Source: Hydractinia symbiolongicarpus
Taxonomy: Eukaryota > Cnidaria > Hydrozoa > Anthoathecata > Hydractiniidae
Assembly (NCBI RefSeq): GCF_029227915.1
Contig: NC_079879.1
Coordinates: 34,288,501 to 34,352,500 of the forward strand
Direction of reading: 5' to 3'
Length of the DNA: 64,000 bases
The notes under the pieces are model-generated. The model ran no database searches. It was not told the DNA's origin and saw only the letters and a program-made list of their open reading frames with translations. Made by a program: the position numbers and the translations under genes. This document shows, piece by piece, positions 57,474-64,000 of the stretch. Each line of letters opens with the position of its first letter. Position 1 is the stretch's first letter.

Positions 57474-59367
57474 TTACCGCCTGGTTTTTGTGTACGGACA
57501 ATAAACATTGCAAAAATCTGCAAGTATTCTTCCTTCATGTTTCCCTTCTCCATATTCAGCACGAGGTCCAGTCCACCCTTCGCAACATAAACATCGTCCA
57601 GTCTCTTCGATACAAGTGCCATCATTTTGCAGACACAGTGGATTGCAGTTTGGAATTTCCGTCACATTCTGTTTACAGTCAACATTTCTGAAAAAGATTT
57701 CGTTTATTACGAGGGCGTAAAAATTGATACCTCTCACTTTGAGGAAGTAGAGGTCAAAAGAAAGTACTTCTCAACACGGGGGATAAACACACTAAAAATG
57801 GTGAAATAAATTGCACACAAGTCAATTATTTTACATTTTCTTTATTATAACAAAAAAGCCGAGCGGCTACAGAACTATGTAACAACTGAACTAATTGCAC
57901 CATTGTACACACTTTAAACTCTTCAAGAGAAGGCAAACAAATGATTAACGGCGGTACCAAGGAAAGATTAGAAATAATTTTGGTTTATAGTTGTTTATAG
58001 TAAATAGTTTTTGTTACAAAATTGTTTTTTTTTTTTGGTTTGGAGGAAGAATATTTTAGAGCCAATTTATAAGGCTTTTGAAGCAGTAGTGGATAGCAAA
58101 CGAAATAGATGCGCAGAATTTTCCTGATCATCTGTTGACAGATGAGTCATTATAGCAACAGAATTGGCGTTATACCAAACAATGTTTTTGACTATCCTGA
58201 AGCTAATAAGGAATAAAGAAAATTCGCCAAATTTAAACCTCCATAACGGTATGTTTTAGAAGTTATTACTAAAAATTGGAAGGAGGGGCTTTTACTACTA
58301 AATCGGTTTCACTATAAACATGCACTTTTACATCCAAGCAACTTATTGAAGCCTCCTGAACACTCTTCTTCTGTGTATTTGCAAGAACTTTTTCATTTTA
58401 TCTTTCTACCACCTTTTAGCAAGCGCTGTGTTCCATAAAAGACAGTATATTTTATCATATAACAAACTTGTTCAAACTAGTTTCCATATCTTCCAAAACA
58501 AACTTACTCAACTCCTTTTCCTAAGTAAGGACATTCTTGATCACAATAATCAGCATAAAAGGTGTCGCATGATTGATGATATATAGCGTTAGGTCCTGAC
58601 CACCCGCGACAACACTTACAAGTACCGTTCACACACACTCCTGTTGAGTTGTCGCATTTTGGATCGCAGGTGGCTGTTGTTGTTTTTGTTGTTGTTGGTG
58701 TTTCTGCCAACATGTTTGTGACGTCATCCGGAGTCAACTCTCTTGCACAGGTCAAATTTCTATGGAGAAAAACATGTACGGATTTAGCATAAGGTAAAGA
58801 TTGATTTAGTGCGTTTAACCAGTCTACAAAATGGATTACCATACACTCAATTACATTACTTGCCGAAAACGCATGACTAGTTCACTATCGCGACTTAAAA
58901 AATTATTTTAAAAACGTAGTCAATATTCTCCTAACTTTTAAACACAATTCTTAAAAGTCCATGCTCTACAAAGAAATATTTTGGTATATATTTTAACCAA
59001 CTGACCTGACTTTACTGGTGTAGTGACATCTCTTATTACAAATATCAGCTCGAATTCTGTTCTTGCCCATTTCATCATTCGTATCTTGAATGTATATCCC
59101 ATTATCTCCGGTGTATCCATACATACACATACATTTAGGTGCATCACCGGCGTCCTTGATGCAAAAGCCACCGGAAAAGCATTCCTTACAACTATAGCAT
59201 TCCAAACCAGCATTCTTGCACATGTTCATTGTGGAATAAAGCGGCCCAACTTCATCCTTTTTTACTCCATTTTTCCTTAACTTTGATTGTTTGTGGAAGT
59301 CTTTATGGTAATGTTTGCCTGCTGCATATTGAATCAATAGTACGCCACACAACAAAAATATCTGCAT
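57474..59367 (-). CDS. secreted cysteine-rich EGF-like protein, copy B
   Basis: Three exons: 59006-59367, 58508-58759 and 57474-57687, totalling 828 nt (275 residues), both introns in phase 2 as in copy A. The third exon is 214 nt in both. The start is ATG 59365-59367 (MQIFLLCGVLLIQYAAG, a signal peptide); the open frame upstream has no earlier ATG. Modules end CMCMYGYTGDNGIY, CKCCRGWSGPNAIY and CLCCEGWTGPRAEY, with RADICNKRCHY, YADYCDQECPY and LADFCNVYCPY after them. A Lys-rich stretch follows the signal peptide (KHYHKDFHKQSKLRKNGVKK). Exon 2 adds a Thr-rich linker (ETPTTTKTTTATCDPKC), possibly O-glycosylated. It is a tandem paralogue of the gene at 49.8-51.0 kb. Confidence 0.8.
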
Positions 59368-60689
59368 CTTTATTCGCAACTCAATGAAACTAAAATAAGT
59401 AGAAATTCAAAAACGATATTTTTGAAAATATGTAAATTCGAAGAACTCCTTTCGTTGAAAGTACTAAGAAAAATAGTAAAACAAGTTCACATAACTACCA
59501 TCTAAGTCTAACTATATACAGATTGATGGAAAGGATTAATTTGTGAAAGTTGATGGAACAACAAGTAAATTTTAAAAAAATTTGAACTTTCCCTACAAAC
59601 AGAAAATTTTTTTATTTAAACAAAAGGGTAGTAGAATGACCAATCAAATCGCAGTATTATCATTCCCTGTCTACCACTGCGAAGTATATTAAGCTGTAAA
59701 TTTAATCATTGTCTAGAATATTTCTTTCTTGAAAATTTATCATACAGCGACTGCAAACCTACCTTCCTTGCCTTTATGTCGAACTTTGACTGTTAAGCTA
59801 AAATGCGATTGTTGGCAATCATTCGAAACTATCTGTTACACGCTTCACTGAATCAAACGACAGTTGGTTGTCAAAAATATGTTCTAATAAATGAGTATAA
59901 TACCAAACAACTTTATGACTAAATGGCGTCCAAACAGTTCCAAGCTCTCACTGAAGCGCGTAAAAGATTATCTATCGCCGTGCGTTTTTAATATCTTTAT
60001 ATAAACATAAATTTCTATTTTATAGTATTGGCGGAAACACAACGTGAAAACGAATAGTCAACTTCACGGAAAGTGCGGAAATGGAAAAAAGTATTTTGTG
60101 CGAGAAAAACAACCTATAAATTACTGTAATTAAGACCCCTATTCCATATTAAAAGTACTTAATTGTAGGGTTTCAGAAGCCTCAGTAGCTAAGAGTGTCT
60201 CACAAACAGGAGTACTTTCTTACTCCTACAATTAGTGGCAATTAAATGAGTTTCTGAGATTGATCCTTGTTTTGTATCTGACTTTCGAGTCTCTGACTTA
60301 AAGACTCTAGAATCAAATGAAATAGCTTTCTCATTTAACAGCCTACTATCTTGTTTTAATCTCTTTTTCATGTTCAGCTTCAAAATCCAAAACAAAATTA
60401 AACAAAATAAAACAAGCGAGTTGACGTGATTTGATTCTTGAATATATCTTATACTCAGAATTTATATGAAAAAGTGCTATGAATTTCTTCTTTAGCAACA
60501 AAATGTGTTGGGAAACTTAATAATACTCTTCTCATCAAAACTTAACGAATGGCATACGAACACATCACTGTGTGATAATATTCTTTTTAAATATTATAAA
60601 TCAACATTTTTTACGAATCTGAGGATAAAGTGCACTGTAATGGCTTTACTAACTTTAATAAAATTGACGTCACACGACGTAGTTTTGTG

Positions 60690-60985
60690 GTTATTTTGTG
60701 CAGAAGATCGGGATTCGAATCCCCTTTGCCGGCGATTTAATTTGGGCGAGTAAATGTTACCATATCCCCGGGTTAACCGAAGCCATGTGAGGGGAAATTG
60801 GGGAGATGGCATACTGTGTGAACCGTTGGATGTTGCAGGGAGTTGTCTGGTAGAGCGCGGACCCTAAGTGGGTCTGCGTACTCTAGGAATCCCCATCTGA
60901 GCCATGGCCTTATGGAAATAATAGAAAGGTTGTATCCCTCGATATTTGTGAGGCTAGCCAAGTAAAATATGCACATCCATCTATT
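60690..60985 (+). repeat. tRNA-derived SINE, longest copy
   Basis: It has a B box in GGGATTCGAATCCC at 60709-60722. The shared body follows (CCGGCGATTTAATTTGGGCG, then TTGGGGAGATGGCATACTGT). Next is a unique-looking middle (GTAGAGCGCGGACCCTAAGT) and the tail GGTTGTATCCCTCGATATTT. Body and tail match 8.5 kb and 19.8 kb copies respectively, so this copy ties the pieces into one family. Confidence 0.65.
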
Positions 60986-63164
60986 TGTCTTAATAGCGCA
61001 ATTACGAAATGTTTAAATAGCCGATAAAAATCTTCTTTGGAACGGCGAATTTCGGCCTGGTTCGCTTTTCTCAGTCCTAGACAAACTTTCCGTATTAATG
61101 AAGCAGATGAACTCAACCGTCGGTATAAACACATGTAGGCAGTACTACAGTCATACCAGCATGAGAATACACCCAGACTTCATGTAAAGGACCCCTAAAC
61201 AAAAGGATAAAATTATTTCTGTGTTAAAAGTTTTCTACTAGTTTCTTAAGACAGCAATGACAAAAAAGATGTATGTTCTGTAAGAATATGTATTGCTGTG
61301 GCATCAAACAAACACGTAGGTTTTATCCTGTTTTGGTGCAAAATTTAATAAAGTCACTTTCATTAAGCTGTTTAATATTTTTTTTGCATTGTCACCAGTG
61401 TGATTAAAGTGATCATCAACACATACTTTCGTTTCAAAGTTCTAAGTTTCTCCTTATCCATTAAAAGAGTATTTCTTTACTGTATTTCTTTAAGAGGTTC
61501 TGTACAGATAGATTGTCATCTTGTAAAAGGTTGAATATCTTCTGGAACAACTCACTAAGGGTTGGGAGCAGTCAAAGAAGTTCCAATAAGAATTAAAGTT
61601 GCCTTGTCAACGATAAGACACATAGCCTTGATTGGTTCATTCTATATTGTTCTTTGCTAACGTGGTCAATATTGGGGATCCTTTGTTTTGAGGGCGAATG
61701 GGCTCACTCACCCGAACAAATACAATTGATTTTTTTATTATTCAAAAGGGTAAGATGTGACCATGACGCCCTTGTGCTCATTGGTTTATTGTAATTAGGG
61801 ATTTGCTATGACGTGGATTATAATTTTAGGGATACTCTTACATTTATTTGCGTCTAAGCTTTCGTTTGAGAGAAACTGAATTTGATATCCTCAAAGAAGG
61901 TTTAGTCACCCAGGCTAGTGTTTAGTGTCCCTGATCACAGATCTGTGCAAAATATTCCTTCTTTCTATTTTATTAGAAGTTTTTTCTCTGGTGATCTTAG
62001 ATGATTTTTACTACTTGATTTTTGTTACGACAACCAAATATATGGTATTGTGTTCAATAACGATATGTCCACTTCATATTGCTTAGATCGTCGGAAAAAA
62101 GTTTTATTATTGAGCAATGGAGGCAGAGTGCTAACTATTTTCTTGAACTCCCTCACACTATAGTTCAGCGCGAGGATTACCTGCAGCTATAAAGAGGCAT
62201 GTCGCAATATTTGTCAATATTTTTATCGCAAATAAAGAATCGCTGTGCCCGTTTAAAGATTGAAGGTACAGGTAACGGCTTATATTTCCACTGCTTTAAT
62301 CATTATCGCACAAAACAGCAGCAAGAGAAAAATATAAGTACAGTATAACTATGAATTATCAACACCATTATGAATAGTTTATGTAAAAGTAAGCGGCCAA
62401 AAATTTATTTTTCCATATCTTTTTAACACAAAAGGCACATTTTTAACAACACTCCAAGGCCTTATCTGAATAGACACCCACCCTCCCTAAAACCCTAACG
62501 CATTTTTTACTTTTTGAAAAATGAAACTAATCTTATTATATAAGGCTAACTTATAATTTTTCAGCGAGGGTTCTTACAATAACTACTCTTTAACCCGTGG
62601 AAAATCTACAGGGTCGTCGTCCTTCATATGTCGCATTTCGTGTTTCCGTAGTACAACGTTTTACCCTGTAGACAGACAAAAAGAATACGGCTATCATTAA
62701 TATGGAGATAATCAACTCTCCCCTCATCCCTCAAAAACGGCATAGCACGGTTACAAGAAAGCGACTGTAAAAATAGCAAAGTGCATAACCGCAGACGCTG
62801 TGTTAAATTTCGAAAATATTTTACAAAAAGATTTAAAATGTCAAATGATTATCAAGAGGGTATGCTAGAATTATTAGTTCTTCTAAAAAGAGAATAAAAG
62901 TAACTCCAACGGGTTTTAAAAGATTACCATGAAATGCTATTATTTTTTTATTCGCTGCGCTCAACCGAAAATAACCTTATTTATTTTCTTATTTTTGTGA
63001 CAGGGAAGACTCAAAGAACTTCGACTAGTAGTAGTAGTTATGTGTAGTGTCATCTTAGTTAGGAACCGTGTGCTATCGGTAGTCATAACACAATATAATA
63101 CATCTATACCTTCTACGAACTAAATTACAACCACTAATTTACATTCGAAACGTTTCCGAAATCG

Positions 63165-63250
63165 TGGCTAAGCCGGACGCGAAAAACCCCATTCTATGGG
63201 GAAACGAATCCTTAGACCCCAGTGCTACAACCACTAACCCTCCAAGGTTA
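63165..63250 (-). repeat. tRNA-like SINE head
   Basis: On the minus strand AGGGTTAGTGGTTGTAGC resembles an A box, and AAGGATTCGTTTCCCC a decayed B box. A short stem (CCCCAT/ATGGGG) follows. Spacing resembles a tRNA-derived head. Confidence 0.4.
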
Positions 63251-63468
63251 AGGGTATCATTAAAAAATTACACTGTTATTAACAACAGCATTATAAACTA
63301 TTCAAAATGAAACTGCTTATCTTATAGGTAATCAAACAGTTTTAACGTGTACGTTTCAAGAACTAATTGACATGTGAGCGCTTCCATGCCTTGTACGCCC
63401 TTTAAACACTTAAAAAACCACGTGACCGGCCTTGGCCATACATACGAAATTAAATTCAATTAATTAAG

Positions 63469-63502
63469 TGACGTCATGAGAGCAAAAAGTAATTTGACGT
63501 CA
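63469..63502 (+). promoter_or_regulatory. two CRE/ATF palindromes upstream of the right paralogue
   Basis: TGACGTCA at 63469-63476 and 63495-63502, the nearer one 48 bp before the ATG at 63550. The sequence between the sites and the ATG (CATTTTGCTTTCTGCAAA) also matches the left copy. Confidence 0.5.
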
Positions 63503-63549
63503 TATTACTTAAGTGAAATGTTTCATTTTGCTTTCTGCAAACAGAAGTC

Positions 63550-64000
63550 ATGTTGCATTTTACTGAACTAAAGGAGAAGATGGAAATTGAGAACGAAAGT
63601 GTTGGTTTGTGTCAACGCAGTCAACAGTATCTGGCAAATGGTAATAATTAAATACTATCTTTTATTGTGTAATTCTGAATAATGAGTTTTTCACCAACAA
63701 AAATGGTACGTGACTAACTTTCTTGTTTGTGCGACTTTAAAACATCTGAAGACAATCTTTTTGACACTTTGGTTTCAATTTTTAGTTTCCTCTGAAAAGT
63801 GTGCATTGGCAAAAAGAAGCATCTTTAAATCTTTGAGATTAAGAAAGAAAATTGTTGACAACGATGTTGAGACCCCAGTTGAACTGAAAGAAAAGAGAAA
63901 ATTTTCATTCATCTTGAAGTTCTTTCGCCGAACATCAAAGAAAAGAAAGAAGGCTGAAGAATTTTCGCCCGTTATTCAAGCTGAAAGAAGCCATGGGAAT
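63550..64000 (+). CDS. uncharacterised basic/acidic protein, right copy, cut by window end
   Basis: Exon 1 is 63550-63640 (MLHFTELKEKMEIENESVGL, then CQRSQYLAN). Exon 2 starts at 63786 after the acceptor CAATTTTTAG and runs off the window. The encoded part continues SSEKCALAKRSIFKSLRLRK and FILKFFRRTSKKRKKAEEF. Compared with the left copy, changes are few and mostly conservative, and the frame is kept, so both genes are probably under constraint. Intron length and sequence are nearly the same. The acidic C-terminal part lies outside the window. The family is not recognised. Confidence 0.75.

Larger units (their letters stand above)
59400..63464. other. intergenic with SINE copies, no gene seen
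   Basis: No exon could be supported. The 60.7 and 63.2 kb parts are tRNA-derived repeats (own entries). A TTAA- and AT-rich background fills the rest. Confidence 0.5.

Noticed and set aside
49844-59367. Secreted Cys-rich genes as venom toxins
   Set aside because: Cysteine spacing is EGF-like with a CPY extension; no known toxin family pattern is visible, so no such claim is made.

Overview
The window looks like nuclear DNA of a cnidarian, most likely a hydrozoan. This is inferred from several things together: strong AT richness, short exons with GT-AG introns, compact genes separated by long AT-rich gaps, and a dense mix of piggyBac, Penelope-like, Polinton, ISL2EU, LINE, SINE and MITE remnants beside conserved animal genes. 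Nothing is bacterial, and no CRISPR array, operon with ribosome binding sites or rRNA was seen. Species identity cannot be settled from sequence alone.

Layout. At 0.7-4.0 kb on the plus strand is a spliced B-box / coiled-coil / fibronectin III gene of TRIM or FSD1 type. A tRNA-like sequence lies at 6.1 kb. At 6.5-7.6 kb (minus) is a two-exon basic/acidic protein gene whose near-identical paralogue starts at 63.55 kb (plus), so the two ends of the window form an outward-facing inverted duplication. At 9.1-12.5 kb (minus) is a tight housekeeping cluster: GPN2 (five exons), an unidentified small gene, and VMA21 (one exon). At 13.7-18.8 kb is a TTAA-flanked piggyBac relic with a broken transposase, holding a broken Penelope-like element on the other strand. 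A Harbinger-type MITE sits inside a tandem repeat at 19 kb. At 21.4-27.8 kb is a decayed Polinton/Maverick: a repeat protein, small membrane and zinc-binding ORFs, a coiled-coil membrane protein, a capsid-like N-terminus and a protein-primed DNA polymerase C-terminus. A 1.7 kb LINE cuts through it.

At 31.9 kb is a DZIP3-type HEPN protein with one membrane helix, bracketed by a perfect 35-bp inverted repeat. A 113-bp pogo-type MITE lies at 34.8 kb and a LINE 3' end at 37.2 kb. RPF2, a 60S ribosome biogenesis factor, spans 38.7-45.0 kb in ten exons. Its last two exons and 3' flank are duplicated as a pseudogene at 47.1-49.3 kb, split by an internally deleted THAP/DDE ISL2EU-like transposon. At 49.8-59.4 kb (minus) are two tandem paralogues for secreted cysteine-rich EGF-like proteins with identical three-exon architecture.

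RPF2, GPN2 and VMA21 are core housekeeping genes (ribosome assembly, RNA polymerase assembly, V-ATPase assembly). The HEPN and B-box genes belong to families often tied to innate immunity. The secreted pair is lineage-specific as far as can be seen. The rest is mostly mobile DNA in several layers of nesting.
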